Assembly (NCBI GenBank): GCA_003559855.1
Contig: PWJZ01000119.1
Span: forward strand, 1-64,000
DNA: 64,000 bases
Source: Bacteroidales bacterium
GTDB lineage: Bacteria; Bacteroidota; Bacteroidia; Bacteroidales; UBA7960
Direction of reading: 5' to 3'
The notes beneath the pieces were generated by a model. It searched no databases, had not been told where the DNA came from, and saw only the letters and a list, made by a program, of their open reading frames with translations. Every line of letters begins with the position of its first letter. Position 1 is the stretch's first letter. The translations under genes and the position numbers were made by a program. This document shows positions 1 through 8,039 of this stretch, piece by piece.

Positions 1-589
1 AAAATCTGCGATTTACCCTGTTGGATATTTGCTTTTTATAAATTCCCGTTTTTTATAAATTTATCCAACGGGGTGAATCTGCGGGAAAAATACTTTTTAG
101 AGTGGACTCAATCTTATATAAAAAAACTTAAAAACATTATTTTTCGGGGAAAACATTTATTACTAACTCCAAAATCAAACATCGAACATTCAACAATTTT
201 TCATTAATCTTTTTTTTAAAATTCATATTATAACCTAAATTGAGCGATTTTCGCTTATTTTGAATTATATGTCAAACCTCTACGAGGTATAAACCGCACA
301 GGGAGCGATATTTATTACTACAATACTTTATCGCCTACGTCGAATTCCTCGTAGCGGATAGAGTATTGTAGTATCAATTTGGGTATAGACAAAATCCAAA
401 ACAACCTGTTGATTTTTCGGTTTTCACTTTCGATCAACGATCACCGGCGCTTTGTACCGCAATCAAAAAAATATTTTACCTGTTTAATAACAAAAAAAAT
501 AGATTTTTTAAGTTAAAGGTTTATTTTTGTTCAGATTTTAATAAAGTAAAAATTTATCAAAATAACATATAATCCAAAACAGATATTAT
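1..589. other. AT-rich leader region with no gene
   Basis: No convincing coding frame is present. The stretch contains the imperfect palindrome listed separately at 317-372. A possible Bacteroidota -7 element (TATTTTTG, 522-529) lies about 60 bp before the first gene, but no clear -33 partner is visible. The rest is AT-rich sequence without an obvious signal. Confidence 0.6.
317..372. repeat. Imperfect 23-bp inverted repeat, possible dispersed palindromic element
   Basis: Arms at 317-339 and 350-372 match at 20 of 23 positions when one is reverse-complemented, around a 10-nt spacer. The outer part of both arms reads ACTACAATACT. Transcribed, it would form a long hairpin. There is no T-tract on either side, so a simple terminator is unlikely. 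It resembles intergenic palindromic repeat units, but no second copy was seen in this window. Confidence 0.6.
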
Positions 590-1951
590 ATGCATAAAAA
601 ACAAAAGAAAGTAATCATTATTGGAGCCGCGGGGCGTGATTTTCATAATTTCAACACTTATTACAGGGGCAATGAGAGGTACAATGTTGTAGCCTTTACG
701 GCGGCTCAGATCCCTGACATTGAAGGACGCAAATATCCGGCAGAGCTTGCCGGAGATCTCTACCCTGATGGAATTCCGGTTCATTCTGAAGATGAGCTTA
801 CTGATCTGATAAATAAGCATGATATTGATGAATGTGTATTTTCTTACAGTGATGTATCCTACAACACGGTGATGAATCTTGCTTCAATTGTAAATGCGGC
901 CGGTGCCGATTTCAGGCTTTTAGGCTTGAAAGCCACCATGCTTAAATCATCAAAGCCTGTAATTGGCGTCGGGGCAGTTAGGACCGGGGGAGGAAAGAGT
1001 GAAACATCCAGGAAGATCATTGATATTTTAAAACAGCATGGCGTCAAGGTTATTGCAATCCGCCACCCCATGCCATATGGCAACCTGGTTAAACAGGCTG
1101 TTCAGCGCTTTGCCACTATCGATGATCTGAAAAAGCATGAATGCACCATAGAGGAGATGGAAGAATATGAACCTCATATTAAACGAAACACAATAGTTTA
1201 TGCAGGTATTGATTACGAGGCAATTTTACGGAAAGCCGAAAAAGAAGATTGCGACATTATTTTATGGGATGGCGGCAATAATGACACCCCGTTTTTCAAG
1301 CCTGACCTTATGATCACCCTGGCTGATCCGCAACGTGCAGGTCATGAGCTCGGGTATTATCCGGGCGGGACAACGCTTCGCATTGCCGACGCAGTAATTA
1401 TAAACAAAATTGAGAGCTCCGATCTGAACGATCTTCTGACCGTCAGAAATAATGTTGCAAAAATAAATCCCGCAGCAACCGTAATAGATGCATGTTCACC
1501 TACTTTCGTTGATAAACCCGGACTTATAAGGGATAAAAAAGTTCTCGTTATTGAAGAAGGTCCAACAGTCACACACGGCGATGTGATGCGCAGTTATGGC
1601 AGCATAACAGCCCAAAAGTACGGAGCAGCCGAATTGGTCGATCCCAGGCCCTATTCGGTAGGCAAAATAAAAGATACTTACCGCCAATATCCAAATATAG
1701 GCCCCGTCCTGCCGTCTATGGGATACAGCAAACAACAAATGAAAGACCTGGAAGCAACTATCGAAAAAACACCGTGCGACTTGGTCGTAATAGCAACTCC
1801 AATTGACCTTAACAGAATAATAAACATTGAAAAACCGACGGTAAAAATTAACTATGAACTGGAAGATTTCGGAAAACCAAATCTTTGTGATGTGATATGT
1901 TGTTTTCTGAAAAAAATAAACCTTGTTGAAAATGACCATGAATGTTTATAA
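590..1951 (+). CDS. Cyclic 2,3-diphosphoglycerate synthetase-like P-loop protein
   Basis: A 453-residue cytosolic protein. An N-terminal Rossmann-like segment begins KVIIIGAAGRDFHN at residues 7-20. A P-loop, GVGAVRTGGGKSETS, lies at about 126-140, followed by a nucleotide-hydrolase fold with DIILWDGGNND near 220. This layout matches the family annotated as cyclic 2,3-diphosphoglycerate synthetases and related GTPases. In methanogens the enzyme makes the thermoprotectant cDPG. In bacteria the role is not settled, so the substrate here is an inference from family only. The ATG follows an AT-rich leader, and a strong terminator follows the stop, so it is probably monocistronic and separate from pyrB. 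Family membership is fairly sure; reaction is not. Confidence 0.8.
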   Translation: MHKKQKKVIIIGAAGRDFHNFNTYYRGNERYNVVAFTAAQIPDIEGRKYPAELAGDLYPDGIPVHSEDELTDLINKHDIDECVFSYSDVSYNTVMNLASIVNAAGADFRLLGLKATMLKSSKPVIGVGAVRTGGGKSETSRKIIDILKQHGVKVIAIRHPMPYGNLVKQAVQRFATIDDLKKHECTIEEMEEYEPHIKRNTIVYAGIDYEAILRKAEKEDCDIILWDGGNNDTPFFKPDLMITLADPQRAGHELGYYPGGTTLRIADAVIINKIESSDLNDLLTVRNNVAKINPAATVIDACSPTFVDKPGLIRDKKVLVIEEGPTVTHGDVMRSYGSITAQKYGAAELVDPRPYSVGKIKDTYRQYPNIGPVLPSMGYSKQQMKDLEATIEKTPCDLVVIATPIDLNRIINIEKPTVKINYELEDFGKPNLCDVICCFLKKINLVENDHECL

Positions 1952-1960
1952 TTGTTAAAA

Positions 1961-1989
1961 AAAACGGCTCTGTCAGCCGTTTTTTTTTT
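1961..1989 (+). terminator. Rho-independent terminator after the cDPG synthetase-like gene
   Basis: A 9-bp stem, AAAACGGCT (1961-1969) paired with AGCCGTTTT (1975-1983), encloses a 5-nt loop and runs into ten T residues (1980-1989). It separates the first gene from pyrB. Confidence 0.9.
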
Positions 1990-2033
1990 GCTTTAAATGA
2001 ATAATTTATAACTTTTTTATCGAAACAATAAAC

Positions 2034-2942
2034 ATGAAAAACAAAAGCCTGATCAGCATCAACGACTACTCTAAAGAAGAACAGTTAAAAATATTACAGG
2101 TAGCCGGGGAGTTCGAAAAAACACCCGTTCAAAACATACTGAAAGGTCATGTTATTGCCAGTTTGTTTTTTGAGCCGTCAACACGTACACGGCTAAGTTT
2201 TGAGAGCGCTATCAACCGGTTGGGAGGAAAGATAGTAGGGTTTTCTGAAGCAACGAATACGAGTGTACAAAAAGGTGAATCGCTGCGTGATACCATACTC
2301 ACTGTTGCCAACTATTCCGACCTTATAATTATGCGTAACCCAATGGAAGGAAGTGCCAGGTTTGCTTCGGAAATATCGCCGGTACCTATTATCAATGCGG
2401 GTGACGGCTCCAACCAGCATCCGACGCAAACTCTGCTGGACTTGTATTCTATCAGGAAAACACAAAATAAGCTTGACAACCTCAATGTTGCCTTTGTGGG
2501 AGACCTGAAATACGGACGTACAGTGCATTCGCTGGTGATCGCCCTGTGCAACTATAATACCACTTTTCACCTGGTATCACCGGTAGAGCTAAAGCTGCCA
2601 AGCTCCGTAAAAATGTATGTTAAAGAGAAAAACCTCGAATATCACCAATACGTTGAACTCGAAGAGGTTATACCCGAAGTTGATGTGTTGTACATGACAC
2701 GCATTCAGAAAGAAAGATTCTCAGACCCGCTGGAATATGAAAGAATCAAAAACTTCTACGTGCTGAAACACGATATGATAGAACAAACAAAAGAAAACCT
2801 GAAGGTTTTGCATCCCCTGCCAAGAGTTAATGAAATAGAAATCGGCGTTGACAAAAGCTCTAAAGCATATTACTTCGAACAAGCCCTGAATGGTGTATAT
2901 GTAAGACAAGCCCTGATCTCACTCATTCTCGGACTTAAATAA
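2034..2942 (+). CDS. pyrB: Aspartate carbamoyltransferase catalytic subunit
   Basis: A 302-residue enzyme joining carbamoyl phosphate and L-aspartate in the committed step of pyrimidine synthesis. Carbamoyl-phosphate binding motifs are intact: FEPSTRTR at 46-53, HPTQTLLDLYS at 129-139 and HPLPR at 260-264. Length is typical of the catalytic chain (about 305). The regulatory-chain gene starts 33 nt after the stop, so the pair is expected to form the class B allosteric holoenzyme. The intergenic gap upstream carries a terminator, so transcription probably starts just before this gene. Confidence 0.97.
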   Translation: MKNKSLISINDYSKEEQLKILQVAGEFEKTPVQNILKGHVIASLFFEPSTRTRLSFESAINRLGGKIVGFSEATNTSVQKGESLRDTILTVANYSDLIIMRNPMEGSARFASEISPVPIINAGDGSNQHPTQTLLDLYSIRKTQNKLDNLNVAFVGDLKYGRTVHSLVIALCNYNTTFHLVSPVELKLPSSVKMYVKEKNLEYHQYVELEEVIPEVDVLYMTRIQKERFSDPLEYERIKNFYVLKHDMIEQTKENLKVLHPLPRVNEIEIGVDKSSKAYYFEQALNGVYVRQALISLILGLK

Positions 2943-2975
2943 TATTATGATTAAGTAAAATAAAAAAACAAACCG

Positions 2976-3437
2976 ATGAGTAAAAAAATCAAAGAATTAA
3001 AAGTTTCTGCCATCGAAAACGGAACTGTAATAGATCATATCCCCGCCAATGCAGTATTTCAGGTAATTAAAATATTAAAGCTCGACAAGTTTGAAAACAT
3101 GATACTGTTTGGCACCAACCTTGAAAGTAAAAAGTACGGAAGCAAAGGAATAGTTAAAGTAAGTAACAAATTTTTCAAACCCGAAGAAGTAAACCGGATT
3201 GCACTGGTAGCCCCACATGCTTCTATGATTGAAATAAAAGATTTCCGGGTAGCGCGAAAAACGATCGTTGAAATTCCCAATGAAATCACAGGTATTGTAA
3301 AATGTTTTAACCCGAATTGTATTACCAACCACGAGCAGATAATACAAAAATTTACCGTTGTTGATAAAGAAGATCTGAGGCTTAAATGTCATTATTGTGA
3401 AAAAATTACCGTGAAAAACAACATGACGTTTCTGTAA
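2976..3437 (+). CDS. pyrI: Aspartate carbamoyltransferase regulatory subunit
   Basis: A 153-residue regulatory chain, normal in length. The N-terminal half is the nucleotide-binding effector domain. The C-terminal zinc domain has all four cysteines, at 110, 115, 138 and 141 (C-x4-C-x22-C-x2-C), which hold the contact with the catalytic chain. It is the second gene of a pyrBI operon. In known holoenzymes the effectors are ATP, CTP and UTP; whether that regulation holds here cannot be read from sequence. Confidence 0.96.
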   Translation: MSKKIKELKVSAIENGTVIDHIPANAVFQVIKILKLDKFENMILFGTNLESKKYGSKGIVKVSNKFFKPEEVNRIALVAPHASMIEIKDFRVARKTIVEIPNEITGIVKCFNPNCITNHEQIIQKFTVVDKEDLRLKCHYCEKITVKNNMTFL

Positions 3438-3441
3438 ACTT

Positions 3442-3640
3442 TATTGGTCATTGGTCATTCGGTATTCGGTAACCGGTTTGACTGTTTTACTGCCGACTGC
3501 CTTTTTGGGATTTACTCGCACTGTGTTTTATTTTATTGGTGTTCGTGAACCCGCTTCTCCCTTCAAAGATTTGAAATTTGTTTGGTATTTGGGATTTGAA
3601 ATTTGGAATTTATTTGTTATTTGCTATTTGTTATTTAAAA
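3442..3640. repeat. Low-complexity intergenic DNA built from short degenerate repeats
   Basis: Two blocks of quasi-repeats fill the pyrI-comM gap. TTGGTCATT/TTCGGTATT-like units lie at about 3442-3476, and ATTTG-based units (TTTGGTATTTGGGATTTG and variants) at about 3571-3640. The block happens to be open in one frame and would encode an aromatic-rich 81-residue peptide, which reflects repeat composition and not a gene. Confidence 0.7.
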
Positions 3641-3723
3641 AGATTTATTTTTCAAATAAATTAAGACTGTATTCAAAGGTTTTTTTATATTTTTGAACAA
3701 CTCAATTAAAATCCATCAACCTT

Positions 3724-5262
3724 ATGCTGGTAAAAACATACGGGAGCGCAGTGCAGGGTATCAAGGCAACAATGATAACTGTTGAGGTTGATATTTCCCG
3801 GGGGGTCAGTTTTCACATGGTTGGTTTACCTGACAATGCCGTAAAAGAGAGTCATCACAGGATCAGTTCGGCTTTAAAAAACAATAATTACCGTATACCG
3901 GGCAAGAAAATCATTGTAAACATGGCGCCTGCCAACATCCGTAAGGAAGGTTCGGCTTACGATTTAACTATTGCCATAGGCATTTTGGCTGCCAGCAACC
4001 AGATCCGGTCAGACAAAATCAACAATTATATAATAATGGGCGAATTATCTCTTGACGGCAGCCTTAAGCCCGTAAAGGGTGCATTGCCCATTGCGATCGA
4101 AGCATTAAAAGAAAATTTTGAAGGTTTTATTCTTCCCGCTTCCAATGCACGCGAAGCAGCAGTTGTAAACAAACTTGATGTTTATGGTGTTGACACTATC
4201 AACGACGTTATTGATTTCTTCAACGGAAAAACTCAACTTAATCCGCTTAAGATAAATACACGCGAAGAATTCATGTCGCGTTTAAATGATTACGATGTTG
4301 ATTTTTCAGAGGTAAAGGGTCAGGAGAATATAAAGCGTGCTTTTGAGATATCCGCTGCCGGGGGTCATAATATTATCATGATAGGTCCTCCGGGTTCGGG
4401 TAAGACGATGTTGGCGAAGCGTTTACCAAGCATACTGCCTCCGCCCACATTGCAGGAAGCCCTGGAAACAACCAAGATACACAGTGTTGCCGGCAACCTT
4501 GATGAAAAAGATTCCCTTTTACCTGTAAGACCTTTCAGGGCACCACATCACACCATCAGTGATGTAGCCCTGGTCGGCGGTGGCTCATTCCCCCAACCGG
4601 GTGAAATATCGCTGGCGCATAACGGCGTTCTGTTTCTCGACGAACTGCCCGAATTTAAAAGAACAGTCCTTGAAGTGCTAAGACAACCGCTCGAAGATCG
4701 TATAGTCACAGTTTCAAGGGCAAAATTCACCGTCGAATATCCTGCAGGATTTATGCTTGTAGCATCAATGAACCCTTGCCCCTGTGGTTACTACAATCAC
4801 CCTGAAAAAGACTGTGTTTGCGCTCCGGGAATGGTACAAAAATATCTTAACAAGGTATCTGGTCCGCTGCTCGACCGGATCGATATTCATATTGAAGTAA
4901 CACCTGTACCCTTCAAGGAACTCTCGCAAGTTAAAGCTTCAGAATCAAGCGAATTGATACGCAAACGGGTCATTAAAGCAAGACAAATACAGGAAGAACG
5001 TTATAAAGACAAAAAATCGATATATTGCAATTCGCAGATAACCACCAAAATGCTACGCGAGGTATGCCGTATCGATAAAGCCGGAAGCCTGCTTCTCAAA
5101 ACAGCTATGGAAAAACTTGACCTGTCGGCAAGAGCCTACGACAGAATTCTTAAAGTTTCAAGAACTATAGCGGATCTTGACAACAGCACCGATATAAAGC
5201 CCGAACATCTCGCCGAAGCCATCCATTATCGCAGCCTCGACAGGGAAAGCTGGGCAGGATAA
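3724..5262 (+). CDS. YifB/ComM family AAA+ ATPase (Mg-chelatase-like)
   Basis: A 512-residue protein of the ComM/YifB family. An N-terminal Lon-protease-like fold (about 1-170, without an obvious catalytic Ser-Lys pair) is followed by the Mg-chelatase AAA+ core. Walker A GPPGSGKTM is at 221-229 and Walker B GVLFLDELPEF at 301-311. A Cys-rich insert NPCPCGYYNHPEKDCVC and the C-terminal Mg-chelatase helical domain (DLSARAYDRILKVSRTIADL) follow. In competent bacteria ComM is a helicase that drives branch migration of incoming DNA during transformation; that role here is by homology. It is flanked by repeats upstream and a convergent disrupted gene downstream. Confidence 0.93.
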   Translation: MLVKTYGSAVQGIKATMITVEVDISRGVSFHMVGLPDNAVKESHHRISSALKNNNYRIPGKKIIVNMAPANIRKEGSAYDLTIAIGILAASNQIRSDKINNYIIMGELSLDGSLKPVKGALPIAIEALKENFEGFILPASNAREAAVVNKLDVYGVDTINDVIDFFNGKTQLNPLKINTREEFMSRLNDYDVDFSEVKGQENIKRAFEISAAGGHNIIMIGPPGSGKTMLAKRLPSILPPPTLQEALETTKIHSVAGNLDEKDSLLPVRPFRAPHHTISDVALVGGGSFPQPGEISLAHNGVLFLDELPEFKRTVLEVLRQPLEDRIVTVSRAKFTVEYPAGFMLVASMNPCPCGYYNHPEKDCVCAPGMVQKYLNKVSGPLLDRIDIHIEVTPVPFKELSQVKASESSELIRKRVIKARQIQEERYKDKKSIYCNSQITTKMLREVCRIDKAGSLLLKTAMEKLDLSARAYDRILKVSRTIADLDNSTDIKPEHLAEAIHYRSLDRESWAG

Positions 5263-5321
5263 TAAAATCTGAAAACATATCCTTGTGATCGGGTCAAAAG
5301 AAATGACATCCCAAAAACAAG

Positions 5322-6251
5322 TTATTCATTTCCGGTTTGTAAGGCTTTATTGAGCACCACTCTTTTACGTGGCAAACATTCGGGATACTCCCTCTGAATA
5401 AATTCAATAAGCTTTTCCCTTATAAAAACCCTCAAATCCCATGCATGCGACGATGTTTCAGCACTCATAAGAGCCCTTATTTCCAGTGTTTGCTCCCTGG
5501 CATCGGCAACTTCCAACACGTTCACTTTCTTATCCCACAACGGATTGCTTTCAAGCAAACGGATAAGCTCCTTACGAAGTGGATCAAAGGGAATAGTATA
5601 GTCTGTATATGTAAAAACCGTACCCAGAATATCTGCTGAAACACGGGTCCAGTTCTGAAAAGGCTTTTCAAGAAAGTAGTTTGAAGGTAATACCAGCCGG
5701 CGCTTATCCCATATCCTGACCACCACGTAAGTAAGATTTATTTCTTCTATCCTGCCCCATTAATTTTCCACAATTACCACGTCATCTATGCGTATAGGCT
5801 GGGTTATGGCTATCTGAATACCGGCAAGAATAGTACCCAAAGCTTTTTGAGCAGCAAAACCCAATATCAGCCCGGCAATACCGGCAGAAGCAAAAAGACT
5901 TAAACCAATATTTCGCACCCCGTCAAAAAGCATTAATGCAAATCCTGTCGAAACCAAAATAATGATAAATACAACTATCTTTTCAATAATGTTATACTGT
6001 GTATACAATTTGCGTGTCTTTAAATTGTCTGCCTCCCCAATATCAAAATTTTGCAGAAACCTGTTTTTCCCCATATTTATCAAAACAATCAATGCCCATG
6101 CAAAACCGGCTATCAGTAAAACTTCTCCCAGCTTAACAAACCTGAAAACCCAAGCTTCTTTAAAAATATCCAACGGGTGCAATCCATACTGAAGAAACAG
6201 GGAAAAAATAAAAATGATGATAGGAATAATGAATCTTTTTAGTGCTTTCAT
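5322..6251 (-). pseudogene. MscS-family mechanosensitive channel, interrupted by an in-frame stop
   Basis: Reading from ATG 6251, the product has N-terminal membrane segments (MKALKRFIIPIIIFIFSLFL and a second pair). It then carries the MscS pore helix region (LFASAGIAGLILGFAAQKAL) and the start of the beta domain, DDVVIVEN. A TAA at 5760-5762 interrupts it. Translation in the same frame continues WGRIEEINLTYVVVRIWDKR to the stop at 5322, which is exactly the rest of the MscS beta and C-terminal domains. Relatives usually carry a charged residue before WGRIEEI, so GAA-to-TAA is the likely change. Intact length would be about 309 residues. Either a recent pseudogene or a base-call error. Confidence 0.85.
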
Positions 6252-6717
6252 AATATTGCTTCTTTTGGTTAATCAAATTGTTTTAGTTATCATAGCTATT
6301 TGAACTTTAAAATTATAAAATATCCATGATATATTTTTGCAAACACATAATTATGAATTGACGTGAAACTTCAATAACAAAAAGCTTACAGGCCAGGCAG
6401 GCCGTATAATGTTACTTTCTTCTGCACCGGTATAAAGCAAACAAAAAAGTATTATTGTGATTGTGATATTTTGTTGATTTGACAATAACCGATTGATTAA
6501 TAAACGGTAATAAGCAATAAACGAAAAGTAAAATACGCAGCCCAAAGCACGGCACATCAAACTCCGGATTATTGAGCAATGCGAGGGAGCAGACAACAAT
6601 ACAATATTTTTTGCGTTCTTTCCGGGAAGAACTTTTAACAGGATACAAGATCAAAAAATTAATGATTTATTATTTAATTATTAATTTTGAAAGCTGCAAA
6701 ATCAATAACTCTTTTTT
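6252..6717. other. Intergenic region between divergent MscS and PASTA genes
   Basis: AT-rich, with no coding frame that looks real; short hydrophobic frames here derive from repetitive TTATTACCG/TTTATTAAT-like DNA. A candidate -7 element TAATTTTG at 6682-6689 lies 28 bp before the PASTA gene and could be its promoter, though no clear -33 box is visible. Confidence 0.45.
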
Positions 6718-7737
6718 ATGACCTTTAAAGATTTCATAAAAAGCAAATATCTTTTCATTCAACTTTTCCTGGCGACGGTTTTGGTTATTATTATACTTTG
6801 GTTATCCTTGAAGTTTCTTGATATTTATACACTTCATGGCCGGACGATTACCGTTCCTGACCTTGAAGGCTTATATGAAGAAGATGTGGAAACTTTACTG
6901 GGAGATCAGAATCTCAATTATACCATTCATGATTCCATATATGACGAATCTCGCACAAGGGGCACTGTTGCGGCACAGGAGCCTTTTGCGGGTACTGAAG
7001 TGAAACGCCGGCGCACTATCTATCTGACCATGGTGGCAAAATTACCGGAAATGGTTACCGTACCGGATCTTACCGATCTTACTTTACGCCAGGCTATAGC
7101 ACTGCTTAACAACCACGGGCTGAAAGTAGGGAAACTGGAGTATGCCCCCAGCATAGCTAAAAATGCCGTAATAAAACAAAAATATAAGCACGGGACCATC
7201 AAACCCGGAACAATGCTGGAAACAGGAACCCCGATAGACCTTGTCCTTGGCGACGGCATGTCAGAATCAAAAGTGCCTGTACCCTTTATCATAGGCCTGA
7301 CCCGACAAGAAGCCCAAATGGAGATCAACCGTGCATCGCTTAATCTAGGAAATGAAATCTATCTTGACCATGATTCTGTTAATGTCAAAGTGTACAAGCA
7401 AGAACCGGATGCTTTTAACGATACGGTAAACTTAACATTGGGAAGTACCGTCAATATCTACTACCGCTCGGCAGATGAATTTGACTTTGAAAGCTACCTT
7501 GAGGAAATACTTTCGGTGGATGTTCCAATTTTATACGGAAAACCACCGGAAGAAGCACGAAAAAACATTGAGCAATCTTTTCTTAAAGTAGGAAATGAAA
7601 TATTTGAAAAAGAGGTTAGTGAAGAAGACGCCAGGGTATACAGGCAAGAACCCGACTACTTCGATGTGGTCAGCGTAAGAAGAGATACCGAAATAAACCT
7701 TTGGTACAGGGCACTGGAAGATTTTGATGATGAATGA
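6718..7737 (+). CDS. PASTA-domain membrane-anchored protein
   Basis: A 339-residue protein with a short cytoplasmic N-terminus and one membrane helix (about 12-32). Four tandem PASTA units follow, each beginning with a VP motif: VPDLEGLYEE, VPDLTDLTLR, VPFIIGLTRQ and VPILYGKPPE. PASTA domains bind peptidoglycan stem peptides or serve as envelope spacers, usually on kinases or transpeptidases. No kinase or transpeptidase domain is present, so this is a stand-alone PASTA protein outside the cytoplasmic membrane. It is followed by a T9SS cargo gene and an rluD-type gene on the same strand, a neighbourhood I have seen in Bacteroidota. The acidic C-terminus (EDFDDE) is complete. Confidence 0.88.
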   Translation: MTFKDFIKSKYLFIQLFLATVLVIIILWLSLKFLDIYTLHGRTITVPDLEGLYEEDVETLLGDQNLNYTIHDSIYDESRTRGTVAAQEPFAGTEVKRRRTIYLTMVAKLPEMVTVPDLTDLTLRQAIALLNNHGLKVGKLEYAPSIAKNAVIKQKYKHGTIKPGTMLETGTPIDLVLGDGMSESKVPVPFIIGLTRQEAQMEINRASLNLGNEIYLDHDSVNVKVYKQEPDAFNDTVNLTLGSTVNIYYRSADEFDFESYLEEILSVDVPILYGKPPEEARKNIEQSFLKVGNEIFEKEVSEEDARVYRQEPDYFDVVSVRRDTEINLWYRALEDFDDE

Positions 7738-8039
7738 TTATACATTATCAAATTTCTATATTGATTTTGACATTATGACGTTTAATATGTTTGCTTTTTC
7801 TGTACGATCTTTGCGTTTTCTTGTTTTGCTGACTTTACAAGGGATTTTTTTTCACGCAAAGAATGCAAAGACAGCAAACACAATTTATTTGAAAACCAAA
7901 ATTTTTAAAACTCTTACTTAACATATTGAAATTAAGCTTTTTACCTTATTTCCATTATGTTTTATTTTAGAGTTTCAGGCACTATTAAAAATAAAAAGTT
8001 TAAGAATACTTTACATAAGGAAACCAGATAGGCTACGAT
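7738..8039. other. Intergenic region with a CTTTGCGT-type short repeat
   Basis: Non-coding, AT-rich. Positions about 7810-7880 hold a degenerate inverted pair, ATCTTTGCGTTTTC and CACGCAAAGAATGCAAAGA, of the dispersed TTTGCGTTCTTTGCGTG type common in intergenic DNA of many bacteria. No promoter is recognisable before the next gene. Confidence 0.5.

Noticed and set aside
3451..3696. 81-residue open frame on the plus strand
   Set aside because: It consists of low-complexity intergenic repeats (ATTTG-type units) and no protein-like pattern.
6351..6654. Two overlapping hydrophobic open frames on the minus strand
   Set aside because: They overlap in different frames and derive from repetitive AT-rich DNA, with no recognisable protein.
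7724..7921. 65-residue open frame after the PASTA gene
   Set aside because: It translates CTTTGCGT-type intergenic repeats and overlaps the end of the PASTA gene.
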